From Nannobrachium achirus (taxonomy: Eukaryota > Chordata > Actinopteri > Myctophiformes > Myctophidae): DNA of 64,000 nt. The translations under genes were made by a program, and so were the position numbers. The notes beneath the pieces are model-generated. The model saw nothing but the letters and a program-made list of their open reading frames with translations, had not been told where the DNA came from and did no database searches. This document shows, piece by piece, positions 27,081 to 41,438 of this stretch (position 1 is its first letter; every line of letters begins with the position of its first letter). The stretch spans positions 594,367-658,366 of the forward strand of contig OY997654.1 of NCBI GenBank assembly GCA_963921795.1, in the 5' to 3' direction.

Positions 27081-29075
27081 TTATACTTACTGTTTACATT
27101 TTCTATAAATATTTATTTCTATATAAAACTCAGTTGTGTGGAGTTATTGTGTGCCTTTTCTTGTAGCTAAAGAGTCCATTTGTTCACTAGACATTAAGTC
27201 AAGGTTACTATTTTGAGTTGAAGCTAAGTGTTTTATTGCTTTGTGGTTTAACATGATTTAAAAGGCAAATTCATTGTTATGGTTACTTTAGAAGACTGCT
27301 TTTGCATTCGTGAGTTAAAAAGAGAGCCAATCTAATTCAAAGAGTTAAGTTAAAGGAACACAAAACATGACCTAACTCACAGCTGCCATTGGACAGACAG
27401 TTACAACATAGGCCTACTCTTATCTTTCACAGAACAGACAATTATCATTTGTTTTATCTATTTGAGACTATGTAGCTGCTCTATGGGAAATAGAGCATTA
27501 TATCAGCCTATTCAATTGATAATGACCAATGGGTGCCAGTTTCTAAGTAGTTAACCATATTAACATAACAATATATGTGGCCTAGACATGGATATTGCCC
27601 AATCAACTCGTAATCTACAGAAATGTCCACCACATCACACAGTATAAAACTTAGTAGGCTCAGTGGATTCACCTATGTTAAAGCATGTCAGGTTAGTTTG
27701 GTTCAAGGTTCAAGTATAATAATTTATGAGACAAAAATGTAAACAGCACAAATGTACAATCACATCTCGGCTAGAATGATAACATAAAGTCCTGACTACT
27801 CCTTGTTATTGTGGTCCTAAATACTACAATGATTAGTTTGGATGCATTGCTTCTATCATGTCCAATTAAAAATAAATACATTACATACATACAGAAATCT
27901 GCCTTCTCCTGTATTGTATTAGTGACATTCATTATAAATAGTAAAATAACAGGACAGAGCAAAAAAGGCCTATGTTGTGTCTTTATCTGATCACATGCAA
28001 TCAGACACTCACACTGCACAGCAATACTTTATTACAGGCTCAAGGCCCACAGGGTAAGAAGACAATACATTACAAAGATAATAATTTAAAAAAACAACAA
28101 CAGAGAGTACATTCACCGAGCCCCACCGGAGCTAAAGAGGCACTCATGCCAGTGTCCACTAATGGTAGACGTGTACCTGACAGAGCTACATCCAGGGTCT
28201 GTCATCAGTCTCTGGAACAATCTGAAACAATGTATCTTTCCTGTGGCTGTTATAATGAACACAAACAGATCAGAAAGTAATTTAACATACAACAATGTAA
28301 GGGATTCCTTTCTATTAAAAGCAAAATCATCACCGGGTCAAAGTTGCTTGGTTCTCCCCATATAAAGGCATGTAGGTAACAGTAACATGATATTATGTCA
28401 TGAATGATAAAAGTAATGTTTAAACACTTTGATGTGTGTGAGTTTATCTGGAGACTTACTCAGTCTGTGACTTACAGAGATCTTGATGGTCTTTGGGTTC
28501 CACCCGTTCATCAGAATTGCCGCTGGTGCCGTCTAGAGATTTCATCTTCACTTGAAGTCTGGAGTCTTGAAATTATGTACAGTGTATTCTGGACAGTTGT
28601 GGACACTCTGCAACTAACCTAACCTAACACACACTATGTGTTAATGTTGATCAATATAATAATGTAAAAATACTAAGTTAAGTAGACCTAAGTAAGAAAT
28701 AGTAAATACATTGTAATAATACATTGAAGGGGAAAATGTAGGAAAACAAATGCAACTCAGCATTGAATTTATGGCAAACATTTTGCTACTCAACCCTTTC
28801 CAAATAATATACAATTAAGAAGTGGGATGTCCCACTTAGTAAGAGAAAGAATTAATGAAATATTACATTTTTAAAAAGCTAGAAGACTCACCTATTATAG
28901 TAACCATGTGAATTGCTAATAATGTTATGGGTCAGATGTGTAAAGATCTATCACATTGTATTGTTCTTTTCAGACTCAACAATAATAATGATGATGTTAC
29001 TTAAATGCTGATCAATGTGTGAATCTGGCTCTTATCAGGTGTGTGTTTTCTCTCCCTGTCCTGTGCTGTCCTCAG

Positions 29076-30057
<982 letters not shown>

Positions 30058-31165
30058 TGAGTGTCTGATTGCATGTGATCAGATAAAGACACAACATAGG
30101 CCTTTTTTGCTCTGTCCTGTTATTTTACTATTTATAATGAATGTCACTAATACAATACAGGAGAAGGCAGATTTCTGTATGTATGTAATGTATTTATTTT
30201 TAATTGGACATGATAGAAGCAATGCATCCAAACTAATCATTGTAGTATTTAGGACCACAATAACAAGGAGTAGTCAGGACTTTATGTTATCATTCTAGCC
30301 TAGATGTGATTGTAAATTTGTGCTGTTTACATATTTGTCTCATAAAATATTATACTTGAACCTTGAACCAAACTAACCTGACATGATTTAACATAGGTAA
30401 TCCACTAAGCCTACTAGGTTTTATACTGTGTGATGTGGTGGACATTTCTGTAGATTACGAGTTGATTGGGCAATATCCATGTCTAGGCCACATATATTGT
30501 TATGTTAATATGCTTTAACTACTTAGAAACTGGCACCCATTGGTCATTATCAATTGAATAGGCTGATATAATGCTCTATTTCCCCTAGAGCAGCTACATA
30601 GTCTCAAATAGATAAAATAAATGATAATTGTCTGTTCTGTGAAAGATAAGAGTATGTTGTAACTGTCTGTCCAATGGCAGCTGTGAGTTAGGTCAAGTTT
30701 TGTGTTCCTTTAACTTAACTCTTTGAATTAGCTTGGCTCTCTTTTTAACTCATGAATGCAAAAGCAGTCTTCTAAAGTAACCATAACAATGAATTTGCCT
30801 TTTAAATCATGTTAAACCACAAAGCAATAAAACACTTAGCTTCAACTCAAAATAGTAACCTTGACTTAATGTCTAGTGAACAAATGGACTCTTTAGCTAC
30901 AAGAAAAGGCACACAATAACTCCACACAACTGAGTTTTATATAGAAATAAATATTTATAGAAAATGTAAACAGTAAGTATAAATAAATAGATGGATAGAT
31001 TGATAGATAGATAGATAGATAGAGTCACTTAATGACAATTATAATAATTTGTGAGCCTACACACTCACACACAGACCCTAAAAGCCAGCAAAATGAAATA
31101 CTACCTAAGTTAACCTTAACTTGTGTCAGACTTGCATTCAAATGCAAGAGCAGCTTTATATAAAT

Positions 31166-31201
<36 letters not shown>

Positions 31202-31448
31202 TTATGAGAGGGAAGGTGATGTTTGTTCAGACTAGCAGGGACTTAGGTGGGACAGTTAACAAAGCATTATCCAGTTTCTGTCTATTGTTGATCCCTCCCC
31301 CCACCACCACCCTGATTGGTCCATCAGAGTCATTGTGAGTATTTAACATAGCTCTGTTTTAGCTCCATGACACAGTCATGACACAGTTCCATGTGTGCAA
31401 GTTCCTGAGGCTGAACTCTCTTCTGGACTAAAGGTGAAGTATAAATAA

Positions 31449-31484
<36 letters not shown>

Positions 31485-31847
31485 TAGGTTGATGCACCAA
31501 TTGATGCAGGTTAGAGTTGTCCTATCTAAAAAAGAAGGTAACATTTGAATTCCCCATCAAAAAATACATACAATAGACATCCAATTTGTTTTTGAGATGG
31601 ATAGGGTACAATTGGCAATTATAAAATACCAATTGATGCCGGTTAGAGTTGTCCTATCCCAAAAAGAAGGTAATATTTGAATTCTCCATCAAAAAATACA
31701 TACAATAGACATCCAATTTGTTTTTTAGATGGATAGGGTACAATTGGCAATTATAAAATACCAATTGATGCAGGTTAGAGTTGTCCTATGCAAAAAAGAA
31801 GGTCATATTTGAATTCTCCATCAAAAAATACATACAATAGACACCCT

Positions 31848-32118
31848 TTTTTTTTTTTTCACTGCCTTTTTTTCGCGGCCTCGTCCACGGCCGGCCGTCT
31901 GCGGCCTCGTCCACGGCCGCGTCCCCGGCCGTCTGCGTCCACGTCCGCGTCCACGGCCGGGACGGCCGGCCGTTTGCGTCCGTGGACGCGGCCTAAACCA
32001 CATTTACGGACAGATAAAACCTGTTCATCCTGGCCGCGTCCACGGCCGTTTTTTTCGCGGCCGCGTCCATGGACGCGTCCACGGCCGCGTCCATGGACGT
32101 GGACGCGGTGGCCAACGG
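31848..32118. repeat. GC-rich minisatellite, right end of E copy 4
   Basis: Matches the copy 2 version: TTTGCG absent, 24-bp block present. Confidence 0.85.
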
Positions 32119-35100
32119 CTCTTGCTGGAAACATGAGCCCGCCACCACTCCTTCTTGGACCGCACAGTTGTTTTTTCTTTTCTTTTTTTTTTTTTTTCCC
32201 AGGTCATTAGCTCACCGTGATTATCTGGATCTCCGTTGGGATAGAGTGGTAGTTTTGGCCGAGCATCGATCTCCCTGTGCGTTTCGCGTGCGCGATCCGT
32301 GCGCATAATAATCCATGCATATAATCCAAGAATGACTGAACAGTCGATGTGACCATTTTGGCTAGCTTAGCCCTTAGCACTCCAGCTATGCTAATGTTAT
32401 CCTCCAGACAGTAAACAGACGGTGTCAAGGAAGCATGAAGAAGGAAAGGCAATGACGTCATCTCTGCTTTGTCAGAGCAGCCATTAGCTATCGATGGACG
32501 AGCGGTGACTAGGGAAGGTTAGACAATCGCCGATTTTCGGATAAAAATCATTTATTTCATTTTTAATGACCTAGTCCGGAAAAAGACGGCGCGGCTGAGA
32601 CTCCTTGCTCAGATGTCCGGTATATTCCGGTTTTAATATTAAGGGGCTCCCCGTGGCTTGGAAAGGGTTAAGTTAATCATCTGGGGAGCCCTCTGGGGGT
32701 CCCGACCCACAGGTTGAGAACCACTGCTCTTGTACCTGTACAAAAGACGTAACAATAAAGTACAACCTTGACCTTGAACCTTGAACCAATCAGCACCAAA
32801 CGTGCCTCAAGTGGCACGCCATAGATTACAACGTAAAGTATGTGACAAAAAGGTTGAGATTGTGTTTTAATTCATAATACCTGCCCACAGATGATGTCAC
32901 TGGTAGGCATGTTTCTGAACTGTTCACAGCAGAATGAGACACAGTAGAAATGCATATTAGCGAGGATATGGATGAAGTAAGTGTTCCTTTTGGATTGATA
33001 ACTGATGGCTCAACGTTTTTTATAATTCACCGAAATGGAGCAGAATGGAAGATGACAATGAATAGGAGGCTGCATTGTTTACTTTGAGCATGTCTGATGT
33101 CATTGACTGCTGTATTTGGGCAATCCCCTATATGGAGTACCATCATGTCATCAATATGCCATCATAGGAAGAGGATTCTATGTTCGGACATGAATGACTC
33201 ATTCACGTTGACATGGCAAACAACAGTCTAATGGAAACAGTCTCAGCCGAGTGATCAGATCAACATCCAACTTGTATAAGTTTGTTGTTAAGATAATAGC
33301 GTAGACGTTTTTATTTATTCCCAAAATGTCCTTTGGGACGACTAAGACTCCATCCTTCATGAACATGTGGAAGTCTCAGACTCTGTGTTCCACACACATG
33401 CTCCTCAGCATAATTCCAATAGGACATCCATAGCGTGTTGCAGCCATAGAGTATATATAAAATAGAGAGCGGACGAGCCCCGCCCCCACTATCATTTCAA
33501 TGCAAGTGCTCAGTGGCGTTTTGAAGCAACGGCTACGTGCTAGCATGTAGCTAATCCAGGTGCATTCTGGGGAATGGCCCCATTATCTAGTGGGGCCAAA
33601 CGTCACGCTATGACGTCACGAACGACGTCGACGTCCATTGAACCCTATTGTAGACCCCAGGTTCGCGCTCATATGCTCGTGCATTTATGTTTCACCCCGC
33701 CTGAAATTCCAGCTTTGGCCAGTAGGGCGGCCGCTTCAACATTTACAAGCCGTTCTGGGGGCTTGGTTGCAGCAAGCAGAAATACGAGAGGTTGTATCCT
33801 GTCCTTTTGGTCAGGCCTGATGGCTCCACGCTCTCTTAACCTCTTAACAGGTGTGGGCCCGCCGGCCGTTTGTTGACAAACAATCATGTTTAGCCCTTAG
33901 CACTCCAGCTATGTCTGTGTTACTTGCATTGCCAAGCTGTATACCATTTTAAAGCTAAGATTCTTGTGATTCCGAATCCGCAAACCATTTGATTATAGCG
34001 CCGAAACTCACGCCGCTAACAACGCAGAAGTCCGACATAAACAAACAAACAAATATTCATAAATCTGCTGCTACTCACGTTTAGAGTTGGATTGTACTCC
34101 AACAACATCATATATTTCCACAACAATGATGTTCTTGTGTAGAGGAAGGGTAAACATGATAAAATCCATTGTTTGTACAAGTCCAAACCACATTTTCTGC
34201 CAAGAAACCTCTGTACAACTAATAGTCATGGATACAAGCGTGATGTCAGAGTATGACAATCTTTCACGTGTTTTTGCTTCAACTCCAGTTCAGGTTTTCA
34301 GTTTTACAACTGAATACTATTAAAATAGCCTCCAAGCTCCACACAATGATTGACACTTCATTTCACCCAATTGGAGCTTCTAGTCCTGTCTCAGTCGTTT
34401 CCCAGTCGCCCAATAGCAACCAATAGTATGTTCTCAGAGGAGGTCCATGACTCCGTTTCCTGGCTCATATATTCAGCCAATGGCAGCAGGTTGTTCTGAT
34501 GACTGGCACTTCTTATAGCCAATGAAATTCTCCACAAAATGTGTCTACTTTATTTTGGCTGAAGTGAACTACAATACCCAAAAAACCCTGCTTAACAGCA
34601 CTACTGGCTGTGCGTAAATACGCAGCAGCGGCGCCGAATGTCAGACCAAGAGTGTTAGGGCTGTCAGTAAAATAAATAAATTAAATAATAATAATAATAA
34701 ATAAATTAAAATAATAAAATAATAAAATAAAGAAAATCCAGTCTATTAGCCCTTTTTGACCTTTTTATATGATATCTATGCAAATGTCTCCAAATGAAAA
34801 CGCATAAACATACACTTAGTAAAACATGTGTAAAATATTCATATTCTGTAGTTTTATCATGTCCTTTGAAATTGGGCTAGGTAAGGCTTCAAAATGTGTC
34901 CCATTACTCCAAATGGTTTTAAAACTACAATCATTTTACTTTGGGTACGCTGTGTATAGGCGTTTTTTGCAAATTATACAGGATTGTTAACAGGTTAAAA
35001 ATGTTGACATATACTGTATTATGCATGGGCATTTAGTTTCTACTAACCGCTCTTTACAGATGTCATGTTAATATAACATCTGGTTGGGTTCTATCATGAC

Positions 35101-35897
35101 AGAAAGAGAGGAGACCTCCCCAGAATGCCTGCCGGGTAAGTTATTGTTTGTCACCAATTGCAACATCTTAGCCTGCATTTCTACCTCCAGAATGCATCAT
35201 TCTGCCTTCACCTACCCAGTTATCTGACTGACAACTGTCTCCGCCTGGCCCTGAAGGTGTAAATAAATACATTTTATTTGTACAGCACTTTTCACAGAGA
35301 AATTACAAAGTGCTTTACATTGGCCTACATAAGAGAAAACAGCAAGAAACATGAAACAAAACAAAAAACACTGTACAATGTGAAAATATCTGAAAATATC
35401 CTCAGACGCCACAGTTCTTAGGCCACAAGGAGCTGTCTGAGTTGGAAGATAGAATATCCAGGTTAAACTGTTAAGATAGCGGGTGATATGTGAGAACACT
35501 ATACTATATGTACCGAATCAATTACACATGTTTGCATTTTCTGTCGACACCACAGCTACTTTGGAGGGTCCCCTGTCCCCTGTGTTGAGTCCACAATAGT
35601 ATTATTTTAACCAATATGTGTGTAAAAGATGCAGTATACAACAAATGGGACTACATTTTCAAGAAGGTTTTGGTGAGGATGAGATATCTCTCTCCATGAA
35701 TCCACTGTCATTTGGATGTAATGATACTCAGAGAAAGATTCAAGAGGTTTAATGTAATTTTACAACTTCCAGATAATCTGCAATGAAATATACAACGAGA
35801 GACGAAGAAGGAATGTTTACTGTTGTAATCCCTACAATGACTGTATTGTAGGGAAACCAAACCATCAAGGTGTGGTAGAAAAGCAGTGGTGTGAAGC
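32119..35897. repeat. Spacer B, copy 4
   Basis: The 21-bp block is absent, as in copy 1, while AATGAC is present, as in copies 6 and 7. This copy is a mosaic by these markers. Confidence 0.8.
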
Positions 35898-36127
35898 TGG
35901 ATGTCTATTGCATGTATTTTTTGATGGAGAATTCAAATATTACCTTCTTTTTGGGATAGGACAACTCTAACCTGCATCAATTGGTATTTTATAATTGCCA
36001 ATTGTACCCTATCCATCTCAAAAACAAATTGGATGTCTATTGTATGTATTTTTTGATGGGGAATTCAAATGTTACCTTCTTTTTTAGATAGGACAACTCT
36101 AACCTGCATCAATTGGTGCATCAAACT

Positions 36128-36213
<86 letters not shown>

Positions 36214-36660
36214 CATCTATCTATCTATCTATCTATCCATCTATTTATTTATACTTCACCTTTAGTCCAGAAGAGAGTTCAGCCTCAGGAACTTGCACAC
36301 ATGGAACTGTGTCATGACTGTGTCATGGAGCTAAAACAGAGCTATGTTAATACTCACAATGACTCCTCACAATTACTCTGATGGACCAATCAGGGTGGTG
36401 GTGGGGGGAGGGATCAACAATAGACAGAAACTGGATAATGCTTTGTTAACTGTCCCACCTAAGTCCCTGCTAGTCTGAACAAACATCACATTCCCTCTCA
36501 TAACACTACTACTACTACATTTATATAAAGCTGCTCTTGCATTTGAATTCAAGTCTGACACAAGTTAAGGTTAACTTAGGTAGTATTTCATTTTGCTGGC
36601 TTTTAGGGTCTGTGTGTGAGTGTATAGGCTCACAAATTATTATAATTGTCATTAAGTGAC

Positions 36661-36693
<33 letters not shown>

Positions 36694-37725
36694 TTATACT
36701 TACTGTTTACATTTTCTATAAATATTTATTTCTATATAAAACTCAGTTGTGTGGAGTTATTGTGTGCCTTTTCTTGTAGCTAAAGAGTCCATTTGTTCAC
36801 TAGACATTAAGTCAAGGTTACTATTTTGAGTTGAAGCTAAGTGTTTTATTGCTTTGTGGTTTAACATGATTTAAAAGGCAAATTCATTGTTATGGTTACT
36901 TTAGAAGACTGCTTTTGCATTCGTGAGTTAAAAAGAGAGCCAATCTAATTCAAAGAGTTAAGTTAAAGGAACACAAAACATGACCTAACTCACAGCTGCC
37001 ATTGGACAGACAGTTACAACATAGGCCTACTCTTATCTTTCACAGAACAGACAATTATCATTTGTTTTATCTATTTGAGACTATGTAGCTGCTCTATGGG
37101 AAATAGAGCATTATATCAGCCTATTCAATTGATAATGACCAATGGGTGCCAGTTTCTAAGTAGTTAACCATATTAACATAACAATATATGTGGCCTAGAC
37201 ATGGATATTGCCCAATCAACTCGTAATCTACAGAAATGTCCACCACATCACACAGTATAAAACTTAGTAGGCTCAGTGGATTCACCTATGTTAAAGCATG
37301 TCAGGTTAGTTTGGTTCAAGGTTCAAGTATAATAATTTATGAGACAAAAATGTAAACAGCACAAATGTACAATCACATCTCGGCTAGAATGATAACATAA
37401 AGTCCTGACTACTCCTTGTTATTGTGGTCCTAAATACTACAATGATTAGTTTGGATGCATTGCTTCTATCATGTCCAATTAAAAATAAATACATTACATA
37501 CATACAGAAATCTGCCTTCTCCTGTATTGTATTAGTGACATTCATTATAAATAGTAAAATAACAGGACAGAGCAAAAAAGGCCTATGTTGTGTCTTTATC
37601 TGATCACATGCAATCAGACACTCACACTGCACAGCAATACTTTATTACAGGCTCAAGGCCCACAGGGTAAGAAGACAATACATTACAAAGATAATAATTT
37701 AAAAAAACAACAACAGAGAGTACAT
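35898..37725. mobile_element. Foldback element E, copy 5 (left arm only)
   Basis: Only the left arm is present. It follows the other copies through the stretch AACAACAGAGAGTACAT and stops at 37725, about 80 bp short of the arm-loop boundary, where unrelated segment C begins. It has no loop, zinc-finger relic or right arm. The outer (CTAT)n (36129-36250) is the longest in the window. The break is probably a duplication or rearrangement junction. Confidence 0.85.
36129..36250. repeat. (CTAT)n microsatellite, outer left arm of E copy 5
   Basis: The longest of the series, about 120 bp, with two CCAT interruptions. Confidence 0.95.
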
Positions 37726-38380
37726 ATACAGACTATGGACTGCCCTTATACTATACTATGGAGTGGAGGGAGCAAGGAGGGTCATTAGCAGTCCTTTTGT
37801 TATTCATTCTATTTCAATGTCTGACTCAGTTTAACCGGACAAGTGACTTTTGTGCCCAGACAAGTGAATGAGAAATGTACTTGTGCCTCAAAAAGTCAAT
37901 GTCAAGCCCTGATGGATGGAAGGAACACTTTGGCTTTAGTACACTCCTGCCATGTCTGAAGCGTGACACTCAACGTTATGGCTGCCTTGCTGATGGAGTT
38001 CTGTGCATCATATTTTGTGATGGAACAATGGCAAATCCATCCTGTAAAAGCACATCACACTAACTTGCATACACAGAATCACAATATGGTGCACTTTGAG
38101 GACAGTGAGAAAAGGGAAATTGTTATTAAATTTTGTGTGTGATTTTGTTATGTGATCTTATTTGTCACTTTTATTCGTAAATAGTCTTATTTGCTCATTT
38201 AAACACCCAGTTAAAGTCCCCCTTTAAAGTTAAATGGGGGTGTTTACTTATATTTATTACTAGTATGTCTTTTGTTATAAACAAAACAAACTATTATGAA
38301 AAAATAAAATAAAAGTGCTAGTAAAGACAAAATCGTTTTTGAAAAATGGCATTGATATTGATATTTCAAAGACAAGATGA
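37726..38380. other. Segment C, left part, no gene recognised
   Basis: Unrelated to E or B. It starts at the break in E copy 5. A 62-codon open frame (37875-38063, plus) contains DGWKEHFGF and GCLADGVLCIIFCDG, which I cannot assign to a family. It may be a decayed exon or chance. Confidence 0.5.
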
Positions 38381-38386
38381 TCCTTA

Positions 38387-38575
38387 ATGGTCAAAACAAT
38401 AGCAGAAATGAATTATACATGTCAGAATTAGTTGATTTAGACCTACAGCACCTGTTTTTACTCCTAACAATGACCAAGTTGTGGCCATGGTCTTCGGAAT
38501 TACAAAATGACCTTGACCATGACCTTTCAAGGTCCAAATCACCCAACATGGTCAAAACAATATCAGAAATGAATT
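38387..38575. repeat. Direct repeat of 28 bp, 161 bp apart
   Basis: ATGGTCAAAACAAT followed by AGCAGAAATGAATT at 38387, with a one-base variant at 38548. The surrounding sequence shares other words (CAAGGTCC, GACCTTGACC), suggesting an old tandem duplication. Confidence 0.6.
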
Positions 38576-38984
38576 CCTCGCACCCAAATTAGTCAGAATG
38601 GAGGTATTGCTTTTGCATATACACAAAAGTTGGATTTTCATTATAGCCGATGGCGGCCATATTTGATTTGGCCATTGCGCCATTCGTGCCACTATGGCGG
38701 ACGAGCACCTCTGTGATTTTTCATGTCTAGGGACCCACTGACTCAGTTCAGGTGAGAAACTCCCCTCACACAAAATTGCGAACAGGAGTATAGGCCAGAT
38801 ACTGGATTAACATTTACTCAGTTACTGTCCACTACTGGCTGCAGCTTATCAGCTGTTTCGACAGCACACAAGTCAGTGCCCTCTTCTGTCCACAGCTAAC
38901 TAATGACAGTGAAGTGGCAATTTAAGGACCTTTTAGACATTTTTAATACCTAAAAAAATATAAATAAAAGACCAAAACTGCATC

Positions 38985-39237
38985 AAAAGTTATCATCTAT
39001 AAAAACATTGGCCAAATTGACTATAGTAAAAGAGGCACAAATTGTGAAAATGGCAGATCTACAAGCTCCAAACGCCTTGTGTTCCGAGGCGTTGTGAACT
39101 TGTAGATCTGCTATTTTCACAATATTTATCGGTGGAACTAAATGTAATGCCTCACCTCTTAATTCCAATTGATTGTCAGGGTGGGGTCACCAGTTCAAAA
39201 AGGACTTTTGGGGGGGTCACAGCCTGAAAAGGTACAC
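38985..39237 (-). mobile_element. hAT-type palindromic MITE, minus orientation
   Basis: On the minus strand it reads ACCTTTTCAGGCTGTGACCCC and then into a palindrome. The arms are 39041-39080 and 39084-39123, 40 bp each with a few mismatches, sharing GCAGATCTACAAG. It is the same family as 39890-40110, in opposite orientation. Confidence 0.65.
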
Positions 39238-39354
39238 ATTTTATTTGAAAAGTAAATTAAAGGATGACACAAAAAGCCAGACATAAGGGCTTGTTTCCAG
39301 TTTTATAATAATCAATCGAACTGAGCATTTTTTGCCTGCCTATTTGTTTGGTGG

Positions 39355-39554
39355 AAAGTTGTACTTGATCATGAAGTTGATAAAAAAGGGGAAAAAAAGT
39401 AGCGTTGTTGTATTTGGCTACTTTTTCTGTGTAGCTTGTAGCTTGCTTTGCTACATTTTCTGTGGGTAGCTTCATTGTAGCTTAAGCTATATTTCATCAA
39501 GAGTAGCTTGTAGCTTAGCTTACTACATTTTCCAAGTAGCTTGCCCATCACTAG
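39355..39554 (-). mobile_element. Fragment of a second hAT-like element
   Basis: Its right edge on the minus strand reads CTAGTGATGGGCAAGCTACTT, close to a common fish hAT terminus (CAGTGNTGGGCAAGCTACTT). Repeated GTAGCTT/AGCTACA words continue inward to about 39400. Its other end is not visible. Confidence 0.5.
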
Positions 39555-39889
39555 CTATAGGCGAGCTATAGGTAGCCGCCTAGAGCGCCATCCTAGAGGG
39601 GGCACCGAGAGGGCGCCGAAATGGAGGGGGTGGACCCAAACCAGCCCCAAACCGGCCCAACAATCAGGCACATGAACAAACTGTCAAGAACAAGAAACAT
39701 CCAGGGCAAAAGGAATCACTAGCCTTTTACACTCTTTCTTTTCTCAAATCTTTCTACATATTTATCTTTTAATTATCTTTTATTAGTATTATCCTTTTAG
39801 ATTAGTTTTTGTTTTATTTTGTTGTTTGCTGTTATTATACCACTGCATTGTCTGAAGGATGCCAAACAAAAACAAGTTTTACTCTTATG

Positions 39890-40110
39890 CAGTGGTTCTC
39901 AACCTTTTCAGGCTGTGACCCCCAAAATAATCATATTTCAACTGGGGACCCCCATCCTGACGAGTACTAAGAGTTACATTTTGTATAACATGGTTCTATT
40001 GTGGAAATAGCCGATCTACATGCTCACAACGTGAGCGTTGTGAGCATGTAGATCGGCTATTTTCACAATGTCTGCCTCAATATTTGACAATTTGGCCAAG
40101 GTTTAATTTG
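39890..40110 (+). mobile_element. hAT-type palindromic MITE, plus orientation
   Basis: It starts with the Charlie-like terminus CAGTGGTTCTCAACC, continues with GGCTGTGACCCCC and CTGGGGACCCCC, and contains a near-perfect cruciform. The arms are 39998-40031 and 40036-40069, matching at 33 of 34 positions around a 4-bp loop. The 3' end is not defined. Confidence 0.7.
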
Positions 40111-40270
40111 CCATTTCAGAGGTATTAAAAAGTAATTAAATTGTCACTTAAGAAATGTTCAGATACCCTCTATACACTTAAACTGTATGTTGGTAATGGT
40201 TGTTGGTAGTTTAGCCGTGAAACTTCTATTATTGTATTGTGATCTGAGACATAATATTATGTTTATAAAC

Positions 40271-40550
40271 CCGCTGGTCGCCGCGTCCACGTCCATGGAC
40301 GCGGCCGTGGACGCGGCCGTGGACGCGGCCGGGAAAAAAACGGCCGTGGACGCGAGGCCTCGTCCAAGGACGCAAACGGCCGGCCGTCCCGGCCGTGGAC
40401 GCGGCCGTGGACGCGGCCGTGGACGCAGACGGCCGGGGACGCGGCCGTGGACGAGGCCGTGGACGAGGCCGCGGCCGTGGACGCAAACGGCCGGCCGTGG
40501 ACGCGTCCATGGACGAGGCCGCGAAAAAAAGGCAGCGAAAAAGAAAAAAA
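40271..40550. repeat. GC-rich minisatellite, left end of E copy 6
   Basis: Runs of GGACGCGGCCGT in the opposite orientation to the right-end minisatellites, followed by GCGAAAAAAAGGCAGCG and poly(A), the mirror of the right-end poly(T) and CTGCC. It differs from the right ends in repeat order and number, so it is an independent derivative of the same terminal sequence. Confidence 0.85.
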
Positions 40551-40911
40551 AAGGTGTCTATTGTATGTATTTTTTGATGGAGAATTCAAATATGACCTTC
40601 TTTTTTGCATAGGACAACTCTAACCTGCATCAATTGGTATTTTATAGTTGCCAATTGTACCCTATCCATCTAAAAAACAAATTGGATGTCTATTGCATGT
40701 ATTTTTTGATGGAGAATTCAAATATTACCTTCTTTTTGGGATAGGACAACTCTAACCTGCATCAATTGGTATTTTATAATTGCCAATTGTACCCTATCCA
40801 TCTCAAAAACAAATTGGATGTCTATTGTATGTATTTTTTGATGGGGAATTCAAATGTTACCTTCTTTTTTAGATAGGACAACTCTAACCTGCATCAATTG
40901 GTGCATCAAAC
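40551..40911 (+). repeat. 132-bp subterminal tandem repeats, left arm of E copy 6 (three units)
   Basis: The units begin at 40551, 40683 and 40815, exactly 132 bp apart. This is the only left arm with all three. The outermost carries TTTTTTGCATAGG, the mirror of the outermost right-arm unit, which confirms that the other left arms lost this unit rather than that this one gained it. Confidence 0.9.
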
Positions 40912-40912
40912 T

Positions 40913-40913
<1 letters not shown>

Positions 40914-40982
<69 letters not shown>

Positions 40983-40997
40983 CATCTATTTATTTAT
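40914..40997. repeat. (CTAT)n microsatellite, outer left arm of E copy 6
   Basis: One CCAT interruption. Similar in structure to copy 7. Confidence 0.95.
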
Positions 40998-41405
40998 ACT
41001 TCACCTTTAGTCCAGAAGAGAGTTCAGCCTCAGGAACTTGCACACATGGAACTGTGTCATGACTGTGTCATGGAGCTAAAACAGAGCTATGTTAATACTC
41101 ACAATGACTCCTCACAATTACTCTGATGGACCAATCAGGGTGGTGGTGGGGGGAGGGATCAACAATAGACAGAAACTGGATAATGCTTTGTTAACTGTCC
41201 CACCTAAGTCCCTGCTAGTCTGAACAAACATCACATTCCCTCTCATAACACTACTACTACTACATTTATATAAAGCTGCTCTTGCATTTGAATTCAAGTC
41301 TGACACAAGTTAAGGTTAACTTAGGTAGTATTTCATTTTGCTGGCTTTTAGGGTCTGTGTGTGAGTGTATAGGCTCACAAATTATTATAATTGTCATTAA
41401 GTGAC

Positions 41406-41438
<33 letters not shown>

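Noticed and set aside
37875-38063. 62-codon open frame in segment C as a gene
   Set aside because: No family recognised, no splice or promoter context. Kept only as a remark in the segment C entry.
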